Shown piece by piece: positions 17,010-24,344 of a stretch of DNA of 49,955 nt; the stretch's first letter is position 1, and every line of letters begins with the position of its first letter. The translations under genes were made by a program, and so were the position numbers. The stretch comes from Bacteroidaceae bacterium (GTDB lineage Bacteria > Bacteroidota > Bacteroidia > Bacteroidales > Bacteroidaceae). Under the pieces are notes generated by a model that had not been told where the DNA came from, ran no database searches, and saw nothing but the letters and a program-made list of their open reading frames with translations. Location of the stretch: NCBI GenBank assembly GCA_017468985.1, contig JAFUHF010000084.1, forward strand, positions 1 to 49,955, written 5' to 3'.

Positions 17010-18252
17010 GTTGGTAAAGGTTGATGTATTGCTTGGCTACGGTTTGCTCTGCGTAGTGCTGCACGGCAAACTGGCGCGCCGCCTGAGCCACGGCGTCATA
17101 GTTGCTCTCGCCGAGCAGCCAGGCCAGACCTTGCATGAGGTCGGCGGCGCTTCGCGGTTCGGCCAGGTAGCCGCTCTCGCGGTGCACTATCATTTCGGGA
17201 ATGCCACCCACCCTAAATCCTATGCAGGGCACCCCTGAGGCTAACGCCTCCATGATGGTGTTAGGCAGATTGTCCTGCAACGACGGAATCACGAAAGCAT
17301 CGGCGGCGCTGTAGATGTCGGCCATGAGCTGTTGTGAGTCCACATAGCCCATGGGGACGACTTTGAGCGGAAAATCCTGAGCCAGCAGCTCGGAGTCCTT
17401 GCCCACGGCCAGGATGCTCAGCCCCTGGCACAGCTCAGGTCGCTCGACCGCTAATTTCCGGCACGCCTCGCGGAAGTAGGCCAGTCCCTTGATGGGCAGC
17501 GTGGTACGGTAGGCACTGAACAGGAGATACCTTCCCTCTGGGTCTACGCCTATGCGGCGTCGCGCCTCGTCCTTGGGACGGGGACTGTAGCGGTGGGTAT
17601 TGATGGGATTGGGAATGGCCGTTACGTGGGCTTCGCGGAGCAGGCTGCTCTGCAGGGCTTCCCTCTGCAGCCACTCGCTGCACGCTACGTAGGAGATGTG
17701 GCCCAGCGCGTTGAGCTGCTGTTTCTTCAAGAAGGTGCGATGGCTCAGGTCGTGGGGACCGCTGCGACGCAGTCGGGGACAGTCGTGGCACGCCAACTCA
17801 AACTTCCGGCATTCGTGCGCATAGTGACAAACGCCCGTGAAGGGCCACATGTCGTGCATGGTCCACACCACGCGCTTGCCGCTTTTCACGATGCGTTCCA
17901 GGCTGCGCATGGAGAGGAATCCCTGGTTCACCCAGTGCAGATGCACCACGTCGGCCTCCCTGAATTCGGGCAGTTGCGTAACGTCGATGCCCCTCTGTGC
18001 GGTGTCCACGTCGAAGAGGCCCTCCCTCTGCCAGCCGTTGGCTCTCCAGATGGGCAGGCGTTCCAGCACGAAGTTCAGCTTTCCCATCCACGGGTGGCGA
18101 TAGGCCGGAGCCACGGTGAGACTCTCCGACTCCTTGTGCATGGTAAGCATACGGGCCTTCACGCCGCTGCCTGTCAGGGCCTCCTTAAGGCGCGAGGCTG
18201 CTATAGCGGCACCGCCCGTTTGTTCCGAGGTATTGAGAATCACTACTTTCAT
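17002..18252 (-). CDS. Glycosyltransferase family 4
   Basis: This GT-B fold transferase of about 416 residues begins MKVVILNTSEQTGGAAIAASRL. It contains WTMHDMWPFTGVCHYAHECRKFELACHDCP, a Cys/His-rich segment common in Bacteroidetes GT4 enzymes. The C-terminal donor-binding half has SLQDNLPNTIMEALASGVPCIGF, with the EX7E-type motif, then GGIPEMI. The frame is open further upstream (to 18363), but that extension lies inside the licD-like gene and carries no family signature. The start at 18252 is two bases after the licD stop. The 3' end overlaps the GT2 start. It probably acts in the same polysaccharide pathway as its neighbours. Confidence 0.92.
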   Translation of the reverse strand: MKVVILNTSEQTGGAAIAASRLKEALTGSGVKARMLTMHKESESLTVAPAYRHPWMGKLNFVLERLPIWRANGWQREGLFDVDTAQRGIDVTQLPEFREADVVHLHWVNQGFLSMRSLERIVKSGKRVVWTMHDMWPFTGVCHYAHECRKFELACHDCPRLRRSGPHDLSHRTFLKKQQLNALGHISYVACSEWLQREALQSSLLREAHVTAIPNPINTHRYSPRPKDEARRRIGVDPEGRYLLFSAYRTTLPIKGLAYFREACRKLAVERPELCQGLSILAVGKDSELLAQDFPLKVVPMGYVDSQQLMADIYSAADAFVIPSLQDNLPNTIMEALASGVPCIGFRVGGIPEMIVHRESGYLAEPRSAADLMQGLAWLLGESNYDAVAQAARQFAVQHYAEQTVAKQYINLYQHV

Positions 18253-18254
18253 GG

Positions 18255-19106
18255 CTATTCCTGGGCTAAGGGTTCCTGCTGCCGAGGGTCTTCGCTCAGC
18301 AGCTCTGGGGCGTAGAAGGTGGCATGCACCTTGCGTTTTTCGGGAGGCGGCAGCTCTCGCCAATTGCGGAAGATGCTCGTCAGATAGTTGTCCACATGGC
18401 GCGGAGCGCTGAAGGTCAGCCCTTCAAACGTGATGGTGCCAAGGGGCCAGAGGTCGTCAGCGCGGTAGAGCGCGGCATACCAGTTATAATAAGGTATGGC
18501 GCAGGTATATTTCCCGTCGCGAGCCAGAGGACGCATCAGTTTCCACATCAGCTGGCAGAGGGGCAGCTTCACCCCGAAGTAGGCCAGCTCGGCCGCGGAG
18601 CGCAGGCTGTAATAGTGTGGCGAATGCAAGCGGTGGTACATCACGGCCATACTCCGTGTCATCCGGGCAGCCATGTGGCTCAGGTAGGACGGATAGTTGA
18701 CAAACGGAAAGATGTCGACGAAGATGCCCCTTTCGCCTTGTTCGCGGCCCAGGTCGTCGGCATCAACGAAAAAGGAGTTTCTGTCCCTCACCTTATACTC
18801 ACGGCGCCGGAGCGTAGGATCGGTTTCCGGAGCCTGCATCACGAGGTGGGAAGGCAGTTCTTTGGAGGCTATACTCACGAAGCGCTTCAGATCGGGCAGC
18901 GTCATGCCCAGGTCCAGGTCGTCGTCCCAGGGAATGAATCCCCCGTGGCGCGCGGCACCAAGCAGGGTGCCACCGTCGAGCCAGTAGCCAATGTGGTGAC
19001 GTTCGCAGATTTTCACGATTTCCTGCAAGATGCTGAGCATCTTTTCCTGAGCTTCGCGCAGGTGCTGCTGCCTGTAGGTGGCCAAGTATGCATTGCCAGT
19101 TGCCAT
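18255..19106 (-). CDS. LicD-family phosphotransferase
   Basis: LicD proteins transfer phosphocholine or similar phospho-substituents from CDP-activated donors to surface glycans. The family core YWLDGGTLLGAARHGGFIPW followed by DDDLDLGM is present near residues 38-63. Later segments FVDIFPF and TITFEGLTFSAPRHVDNYLTSIF are also typical. A longer frame starts at 19163, but the -7 element TAACTTTG at 19168-19161 overlaps that ATG. Transcription would begin after it, so the start at 19106 (MATGNAYLATYR, 283 residues) is chosen. It heads the run licD, GT4, GT2, GH78. No licA/B/C choline genes are in the window, so the group transferred is unknown. Confidence 0.88.
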   Translation of the reverse strand: MATGNAYLATYRQQHLREAQEKMLSILQEIVKICERHHIGYWLDGGTLLGAARHGGFIPWDDDLDLGMTLPDLKRFVSIASKELPSHLVMQAPETDPTLRRREYKVRDRNSFFVDADDLGREQGERGIFVDIFPFVNYPSYLSHMAARMTRSMAVMYHRLHSPHYYSLRSAAELAYFGVKLPLCQLMWKLMRPLARDGKYTCAIPYYNWYAALYRADDLWPLGTITFEGLTFSAPRHVDNYLTSIFRNWRELPPPEKRKVHATFYAPELLSEDPRQQEPLAQE

Positions 19107-19160
19107 GGGTATGGTGGTGATGGATGATGAAACACAGGTCGCAACGGACCTACTGAGCTC

Positions 19161-19195
19161 CAAAGTTAGTCATTTTTTCTTTTTTCTCGCCCAAA
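19161..19195 (-). promoter_or_regulatory. Promoter of the licD-GT operon
   Basis: TAACTTTG at 19168-19161 on the minus strand matches TAnnTTTG exactly. TTTG at 19195-19192 is a possible -33 element with a 23-base spacer. It places transcription start below 19160 and decides in favour of the licD start at 19106. Confidence 0.65.
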
Positions 19196-19325
19196 AGAGG
19201 GCCATAATCTCATAAAATGTGCCTTCCCTGTCTGCTCCAAGGCCGACGGACAGACCATTTGCAGAGATTTATGCCAAAGAAACATTAAAAATTTACTCAC
19301 ATACTACACAAAACCTATTAGAAAT

Positions 19326-19356
19326 TTTGGCAGACCAGAAATTCGCAGTACCTTTG
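19326..19356 (+). promoter_or_regulatory. Consensus Bacteroidetes promoter
   Basis: TTTG at 19326-19329 and TACCTTTG at 19349-19356 are separated by exactly 19 bases, the ideal Bacteroidetes arrangement. It drives the gene at 19514 through a leader of about 150 bases. Confidence 0.75.
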
Positions 19357-19513
19357 CAGCGACAATCCGAGATACCGGCTGAGCGGTCTGTGTTGCCGTT
19401 GCCGCAAGGACGGGGGAATCGGAGCATGGCAGAAACGAGTGATCACACGAGAAACACAAACCATGATGCTATCGAAAAAAATTTCAAGCGGCAGCAAGTA
19501 AAAATTTTCAGAA

Positions 19514-20302
19514 ATGGGAGATTCTACCCAATTGATGCCCCTCTACACGGGCGCTAAGCTAACAAATGGAGCCTACGCAAAGATGCACACCAGCATTGGC
19601 AGTTGCATCCACCAGGTGGGCGAGAGTGTTGTTAAGGCACAGGCTGAAGCCACTGACTACAATCAGAAGGTGGCCCGTCTGTCCGAGTTGGTAAAGCTGG
19701 AGCGTGCCTACGTGCTCACTCCGCAGATTGAGCGCGACGATTCCGGTCGCGACGCCCTGCTCAAAGCCATGTATTTCTATCACCGGCAGCTGCGCAAGTT
19801 TCTGCCCAAGGACCACAGTCTCTATCCCTGCGTGGAGCAGCTGTCACCCCTGATGACCTCTGCTCACAACGTATGGCGTAGTGAACGTGCCCTGCAGACC
19901 ACAGAAATTCAGAGTCTGCTGCGCCAACTGGGCGAAAAGGCTAACAAGGAGGCCGTAGAAAAGCTGGGCCTCAAGGGAGCCGTGGTGAGTCTGGAGGCGA
20001 TGAACGACCAATGTTCATCCAACATGGACCGCCGTGCGGTGGCCGTAGGCGAGCGCATTGCTTTTCGCAATGGCGACTCCACACGTGCCGTCCGCAAGGA
20101 GGTCAGCGCAGCCTATCGCAAGCTGGTGAACAAGATCAATGCCGTTCTGACCCTCGAAGAAACCACCGATGAGGTGAAGAAGATGGTACAGGACGTGCAG
20201 GGCATCGTTCAGTCCTACCGCGTGATTGCAGCCAACACGGGCAAGTCGCAAAAGCAGGACGAAGAGCCTGCTCCTGAGCAGCAAGAGGTGAAGGAGGCAT
20301 AG
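19514..20302 (+). CDS. Uncharacterised helical protein, DUF6261-like
   Basis: The 262-residue protein has no signal peptide or membrane segment and is predicted mostly helical with long amphipathic stretches. Recognisable pieces are YNQKVARLSELVKLERAYVLTPQIERDDSGRDALLKAMYFYHRQLRKFLP in the first third and RKEVSAAYRKLVNKINAVLTLEET near the end. The tail is Glu/Gln-rich and low in complexity. The layout (an RD-containing helix pair and a final four-helix-like region) reminds me of DUF6261, a Bacteroidetes family of unknown function; this is from memory. It stands alone between a consensus promoter and a strong terminator. An in-frame ATG about seven codons in is an alternative start. Confidence 0.75.
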   Translation: MGDSTQLMPLYTGAKLTNGAYAKMHTSIGSCIHQVGESVVKAQAEATDYNQKVARLSELVKLERAYVLTPQIERDDSGRDALLKAMYFYHRQLRKFLPKDHSLYPCVEQLSPLMTSAHNVWRSERALQTTEIQSLLRQLGEKANKEAVEKLGLKGAVVSLEAMNDQCSSNMDRRAVAVGERIAFRNGDSTRAVRKEVSAAYRKLVNKINAVLTLEETTDEVKKMVQDVQGIVQSYRVIAANTGKSQKQDEEPAPEQQEVKEA

Positions 20303-20337
20303 TTTTCAGGCCTTCGGCCACACCTGAACGTTAATCC

Positions 20338-20390
20338 GACGCCAATCGGGGATGCTCCATGAGAGCAGCTTTCGATTGGCGTCGATTTTT
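20338..20390 (+). terminator. Rho-independent terminator
   Basis: GACGCCAATCG at 20338-20348 pairs perfectly with CGATTGGCGTC at 20373-20383 and is followed by GATTTTT. The 24-base loop contains a small nested hairpin (GCTC CATGA GAGC). It terminates the gene ending at 20302. Confidence 0.85.
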
Positions 20391-20418
20391 ATACACCATT
20401 TAACAATAAAAGAACGAC

Positions 20419-20744
20419 CAGTTTGTAGACACCGATTTATTTAACATTATTCCGTCAACCAGGTTGCAGAGGCCAAAAACTTTAACATTCGTTGGGAAAC
20501 CAGGTTGCAGCCGTGCAATTTTTAACATTGGGTCTGCAAACAGGTGGAAATAGCCGTGCTCCCAGCGAGACGATTTCTACCAGGTTGCAGAGGCCGTGCT
20601 CCCAGCGAGACGATTTCCACCAGGTTGCAGAAGCCGTGCTCTCAGCGAGACGATTTCCACCAGGTTGCAGAAGCCGCGCTCCCAGCACGGCAATTTCTAC
20701 CAGGTTGCAGAGGCGCATTATTTTAACATTGAGCCTGCAACCTG
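20419..20744. repeat. Modular tandem array with a 40-bp period
   Basis: Eight consecutive modules begin at 20419, 20460, 20501, 20541, 20581, 20621, 20661 and 20701, with periods of 41, 41, 40, 40, 40, 40, 40 and 40 bases. Each opens with CAGGTTGCAG or a variant. Modules 1, 2, 3 and 8 carry TTTAACATT at offset 21-22. Modules 4-7 instead carry GCCGTGCTCCCAGCGAGACG or close variants. The array ends with CTGCAACCTG at 20735-20744, the exact reverse complement of the module head. The period is not a multiple of three and no start signal precedes it, so it is not coding. Function unknown. Confidence 0.85.
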
Positions 20745-21038
20745 TTTGCAGGAGCTGCGCTGCCGGAGCGGTCACGGCCACCCGTTGGCATTCGCCCCCA
20801 CGGCGTACACCTTAATATATATAGCCAGCCGGCGCAAGGAAGCCATAGCCGACTTGAACAGCAGAAAAAAGTGGGAAGCCATTCAAGTGACGTATGATTT
20901 CCCTTCCGCCACAGCCAATCTGCACCATTTTTAAGATTTTAGCCTTGAACGTAAGGACTATAACGTTTTTCTTCCTATATTTGCAAGCCAAATGAGCAAC
21001 AAAGACAGACTCATAAACAACCCTACAAAATAACAAAA
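20745..21038. other. Intergenic region upstream of the small lipoprotein
   Basis: This stretch follows the repeat array. I see no gene in it. TATATTTG at 20976-20983 is the likely -7 element of the next gene, without a good -33 match. A frame without ATG (translating IASRRKEAIADLNSRKKWEA) reads through about 20815-20934; it could be chance or a gene remnant. Confidence 0.5.
20976..20983 (+). promoter_or_regulatory. -7 promoter element
   Basis: TATATTTG matches TAnnTTTG, 55 bases before the start at 21039. No convincing TTTG lies at the expected distance upstream. Confidence 0.5.
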
Positions 21039-21455
21039 ATGAAAGTATTTAAATGCATGGCCGTCTTGATGATGGCAGTGGTAAGCATGGGCATGGCCGC
21101 ATGCAGTGACGATGACGATGAAAAGAAAGAAGATGCTGCAAGCCTCGTGGGCTCATGGCGCTGGGATGACGAAGAGGAGGAAGACTACTATCAGATCATG
21201 ACCTTCAACAGCAACGGAACAGGTACGTTCTTTGAGCACGACAATGATTCTGGTAATGAAACCACAGGCATCACCTACAAGTACGACTCCAGCAAGAAAA
21301 CGCTGACCATCACTTTCACTGATGACGGAGAAACTTATACAGAGGTAGTGGAGGTAGTAGAAATTACCAAAGACAAGCTCGTACTCAAGTTTACCCACGT
21401 TGACGACGACGGCGAGATAGATGTTGAGACGCTGACCTTCAACAAGGTGAGATAA
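21039..21455 (+). CDS. Small lipocalin-like lipoprotein
   Basis: The 138-residue product has a lipoprotein signal: MKVFKCMAVLMMAVVSMGMAAC, lipobox GMAAC with Cys 22. A very acidic linker (SDDDDEKKED) follows, which in Bacteroidetes resembles a surface-export signal. The mature part is a beta-rich domain: LVGSWRWDDEEEEDYYQIMTFNSNGTGTFF, then YKYDSSKKTLTITF and DKLVLKFTHVD. This pattern (Gly-x-Trp start, NGTGT, repeated beta pairs) is typical of lipocalin-like lipoproteins of unknown ligand. It is monocistronic, with a promoter-like element at 20976 and a perfect terminator at 21471. Confidence 0.85.
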   Translation: MKVFKCMAVLMMAVVSMGMAACSDDDDEKKEDAASLVGSWRWDDEEEEDYYQIMTFNSNGTGTFFEHDNDSGNETTGITYKYDSSKKTLTITFTDDGETYTEVVEVVEITKDKLVLKFTHVDDDGEIDVETLTFNKVR

Positions 21456-21470
21456 ACTTGCAACCAAGTG

Positions 21471-21505
21471 CTCCGCAATGTTCCCAAGGCATTGCGGAGT
21501 TTTTT
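21471..21505 (+). terminator. Rho-independent terminator
   Basis: CTCCGCAATG at 21471-21480 pairs perfectly with CATTGCGGAG at 21490-21499 across a nine-base loop, followed by six T. It lies 15 bases after the lipoprotein stop. Confidence 0.93.
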
Positions 21506-21577
21506 GATCTGCCACAGGAAGCAGACCGCCGCCCCAGCTTTTGAGCGTAAACCGATGGGGATAAGAAATAAAAATCG

Positions 21578-21585
21578 TAACTTCG
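21578..21585 (+). promoter_or_regulatory. -7-like promoter element
   Basis: TAACTTCG is one base off TAnnTTTG and lies 24 bases before the ATG at 21610. The same variant precedes the GT117 gene at 30260. Confidence 0.45.
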
Positions 21586-21609
21586 CAGCTCAATCGGGTT
21601 ATAGAGAAA

Positions 21610-22251
21610 ATGAAGCTACGCCAACCACTTTTTTCATTGCTGCGCCTCAGCGTGGTGCTTGCATTGCTGTTGGGCAGCCTGAGTCAGAGGGCGCAGGCGC
21701 AAAACGAGGTGCAGGCACGCCGCGTTTTTGAGCGCACGCTGGCCCTCGTGGAAAACAAGGGCGGCGCCAGGATGGACTACGAACTGAAGGTGACCCGACT
21801 CTTTACGCAAACCGGCAAGGCCACGATCAAGAATGGCAAGTCGCTCACCGAGACCAAGAACGGCAAAGTGTGGTTCAACGGAAAGACGGGCTGGTGGATG
21901 GACCTGAAGAAGGGCACGGTGACGCTGTTCAGTCCCAACTACAAACGCCACATTTCCATGACCAAGCAGCTGGAAACGGCACGCAACGGCAGTTCCTACA
22001 CCCTGACGGAGCAGGAGGATGGCTACCTTGTGAAGATCAAGACGGCACGCCACAGTGCCGACATCCGAGAGTGCGTAGCCCTGATCGACAAGAAGACCTT
22101 TGCGCCCAAGCAGCTCAAGTTCAAATGGAAAATATTCTGGTTCACCATTGACATCTGGAACTTCCATACGGGCGACTATCCCGACACTCTCTTCAGCTTT
22201 CCCGAAAAGGATTATCCCAACCTGAAAATCATAGATAAGCGCAAGGAATAG
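21610..22251 (+). CDS. LolA-like periplasmic protein
   Basis: The 213-residue product has a signal peptide (LFSLLRLSVVLALLLGSLSQRAQAQ). A LolA-like fold follows: ARMDYELKVTRLFTQTGKATIKNGKSL, then KVWFNGKTGWWMDLKKGTVTLFSP (the WF-x-GKTxW pattern of Bacteroidetes LolA-like proteins) and IDKKTFAPKQLKFK. LolA carries lipoproteins across the periplasm, but divergent members like this may bind other lipids. It is followed 13 bases later by two glycosyltransferase genes, so it may belong to an envelope-glycan unit. Confidence 0.8.
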   Translation: MKLRQPLFSLLRLSVVLALLLGSLSQRAQAQNEVQARRVFERTLALVENKGGARMDYELKVTRLFTQTGKATIKNGKSLTETKNGKVWFNGKTGWWMDLKKGTVTLFSPNYKRHISMTKQLETARNGSSYTLTEQEDGYLVKIKTARHSADIRECVALIDKKTFAPKQLKFKWKIFWFTIDIWNFHTGDYPDTLFSFPEKDYPNLKIIDKRKE

Positions 22252-22264
22252 GGCGCACGGCATC

Positions 22265-23281
22265 ATGAACAGCGCAAACCCTCATCCCCCGGTACACAGG
22301 AGCCCCGAGAGGCTCAGCATCGTGGTATGCACCCACAATGGCAGCCGCTACCTCGCTGAACAGCTTGACTCGCTGCTCCGGCAAACGCTACGGGCTGAAG
22401 AAATCATCATACAGGACGACCACTCCACGGACTCTACGCTGAGCATCGCCCAAGCCTACGCCGCGCGCCACAAGGAAATCAGCGTTTACAGCAACGAGGG
22501 GCCACAGGGCATCAACGGCAACTTCCATAGTGCCATGCTGCGCACTACGGGCACGCTCATAGCCCTGTGCGACCAGGACGACATCTGGGAACCCCTGAAA
22601 CTGGAGCACCAGGTGGAGGCCATCGGGCAAAACCTGCTCTGCGCCTGCCGCTCCGTGGCCTTCAGCAGCGACGGTTTTCCCATCACGCCCGACCACCGCA
22701 GACCCAACGACCACATTCTGCGCATGGCCTACATCGGCGTGTATCCGGGCCATACGCTCCTGCTGCGCCGCGAGCTCCTGGACCTCACGGGGCCCATTCC
22801 GAAGCGCCCTTACCTCTACGACTGGCAACTGCAGCTCGTAGCCGCCGCAACGGAGAGGGTGGCCTTCGTAGATGAACCGCTGGTACACTTCCGCCGTCAC
22901 GCCCAGGCCGCCACGGCCACGAAGCCTGCGCCCAGCAGCCCGATGAGCCGCGGAGCCGTGGGCATGCTCATCACCTGCGCCGTTCACCACGAGCGGTTGC
23001 AGAACGAGGTGAGTCGCCGTTTTCGCTGCGTGGAGGAATTGCTGCAGCCCCTGCCCTATGCCACACGGGCCAGGAGCGAGTGCCTGGAAATGGCGCGCCT
23101 GCAAACCAGACGAGGCCTCGGCGCACTGACGGGCCGCATAAGCTTCTTCCTGCACCACAGGGAGGCCATCGCCTACGCCAAGGGGGGCAAGACCGCCTCG
23201 TGGCTCAGGGCGGCAGCCTTTGCTCTGACCTGCGGATATTACTATCGCGGAGTGCTCCGCAAAAACTCACCAAAGCCATGA
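22265..23281 (+). CDS. Glycosyltransferase family 2 (first of a tandem pair)
   Basis: The 338-residue GT-A transferase contains LSIVVCTHNGSRYLAEQLDSLLRQT, IIIQDDHSTDSTLSIAQAY and LIALCDQDDIWEPLKLE, where QDDIW is the rhamnosyl- or related-transferase hallmark. The Arg-rich C-terminal third carries possible membrane-associating helices. The first 14 residues are Pro-rich and look dispensable. Its stop overlaps the next start as ATGA (23278-23281). It is clearly paralogous to that neighbour. The region appears richer in GC than the surroundings. Donor and acceptor are not identifiable. Confidence 0.9.
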   Translation: MNSANPHPPVHRSPERLSIVVCTHNGSRYLAEQLDSLLRQTLRAEEIIIQDDHSTDSTLSIAQAYAARHKEISVYSNEGPQGINGNFHSAMLRTTGTLIALCDQDDIWEPLKLEHQVEAIGQNLLCACRSVAFSSDGFPITPDHRRPNDHILRMAYIGVYPGHTLLLRRELLDLTGPIPKRPYLYDWQLQLVAAATERVAFVDEPLVHFRRHAQAATATKPAPSSPMSRGAVGMLITCAVHHERLQNEVSRRFRCVEELLQPLPYATRARSECLEMARLQTRRGLGALTGRISFFLHHREAIAYAKGGKTASWLRAAAFALTCGYYYRGVLRKNSPKP

Positions 23282-24282
23282 ACCAAGAGCAGAAGAGCGT
23301 ATCCATCGTGATGACCACCTACAATGGCGGCCGCTACGTAGCGGACCAGATCCGGTCTATTCTGGCGCAAACCTATCCTATTGGCGAGCTCATCGTGCAG
23401 GACGACGGCTCTACGGACCAGACGCTGAGCATCGTAGAAGCCTTTGCCACCGAGGACAGCCGCGTGAAGCTCTACAGAAATGCAGAGAATCTGGGATGGA
23501 ACCGCAACTTCATATCGGCCATCAAGAAGGCGCAGGGCGACTTCATCGCACTAAGCGACCAGGACGACATCTGGTTTCCCGAGAAGATAGAGAAGCTCAT
23601 GGCCGGCATAGGCTCGGCCGACCTCTGCTTTTGCTACCGTTACAAGGACGCGGAGTTTACCACGGCCGGCAAACTGCTGGGCAAGCCCCAGCCCCACATG
23701 GAGAGCCTGCTCTTCACCAGCCACATTCCTGGCCACGACATGCTCCTGCGGCGCTCCTTTGTGGAAGCCATTGAAACGTGGCACGACCGCATTCCCTATG
23801 ACTGGTGGCTGGCACTGCAGAGCCACCTGCACAGAGGCATTGCCTGCGTGGCGGAGCCCCTGGGCTGGCACCGCCCCCATGCCGACTCCGCCTCGGCTCA
23901 GCTCATGAAGGAAGAGTGGGCGCGGGCAGGGAAGACCACATGGCAGCCCTACATATACGGATGGGAGTCCTACCGCCTGTTCCAGCAAATGGACGACTGG
24001 CGCTGGCTCTACGGCTACCTGCACGCCCACACCACGGCGTCGGACCACAGGCTGGTGCACACCATGACGGGCCTCATGCTCCGCAGCGGCCTGACGCCGC
24101 TGCTCAGGCTGTGCAGCCTGTCGCTGCGCCACAGGGAGAAGGTGCACGAGCGCTACGCCGGCGGCAAAGGCCTGCAGGCCGTGAAGAACGGCGTGAGAGC
24201 TTTCTTCTACCCCCTTATCTGGGCTTATAACAACAATTCCAGCTTCATCCAGAAGCCACGGCGCCCAGGCTGCAAAGCGTGA
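23278..24282 (+). CDS. Glycosyltransferase family 2 (second of a tandem pair)
   Basis: The 334-residue transferase contains VSIVMTTYNGGRYVADQIRSILAQT, LIVQDDGSTDQTLSIVEAF and FIALSDQDDIWFPEKIEKL. These parallel the upstream paralogue almost block by block, and both end in Arg/Lys-rich sequence after YAKGGK or YAGGKG. The frame is open upstream to 23080, but the family N-terminus starts at MNQEQKSVSIV, at 23278. The ATGA overlap indicates coupled translation. The pair probably arose by duplication and may add two successive sugars to one glycan (inference). Confidence 0.91.
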   Translation: MNQEQKSVSIVMTTYNGGRYVADQIRSILAQTYPIGELIVQDDGSTDQTLSIVEAFATEDSRVKLYRNAENLGWNRNFISAIKKAQGDFIALSDQDDIWFPEKIEKLMAGIGSADLCFCYRYKDAEFTTAGKLLGKPQPHMESLLFTSHIPGHDMLLRRSFVEAIETWHDRIPYDWWLALQSHLHRGIACVAEPLGWHRPHADSASAQLMKEEWARAGKTTWQPYIYGWESYRLFQQMDDWRWLYGYLHAHTTASDHRLVHTMTGLMLRSGLTPLLRLCSLSLRHREKVHERYAGGKGLQAVKNGVRAFFYPLIWAYNNNSSFIQKPRRPGCKA

Positions 24283-24297
24283 AAAAAGAGCCACCCA

Positions 24298-24330
24298 TTG
24301 CGCCGGTATAACGATTTATATGTAATTTCG
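24298..24330 (+). promoter_or_regulatory. Putative promoter
   Basis: TTGC at 24298-24301 and TAATTTCG at 24323-24330 with a 21-base spacer resemble the Bacteroidetes consensus with one mismatch each. It lies just before the HD-domain gene. Confidence 0.4.
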
Positions 24331-24344
24331 CACCAAATATCCTG

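Larger units (their letters stand above)
19107..19513. other. Intergenic region with divergent promoters and a long leader
   Basis: About 400 bases without a gene. It holds the minus promoter for the licD-like gene (19161-19195) and the plus promoter for the DUF6261-like gene (19326-19356). An untranslated leader of roughly 150 bases follows. The leader is mixed in composition (GC-rich first half, A-rich second half), and I could not match it to a known riboswitch. The frame at 19219-19557 crosses the promoter and is not considered coding. Confidence 0.6.

Noticed and set aside
20300-20340. TPP-riboswitch-like words (CCTGAACGTTAAT)
   Set aside because: Only a short resemblance to the 3' motif; the required upstream CUGAGA arm is absent and the position is after a gene.
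20419-20744. CRISPR array
   Set aside because: The shared part is only about 10 bases, the intervening parts are similar to each other and not unique spacers, and no cas genes are near.
20492-20815. Coding frame through the 40-bp array
   Set aside because: The period is not a multiple of three, so the peptide is just the repeat read in rotating frames. No promoter or signal peptide fits.
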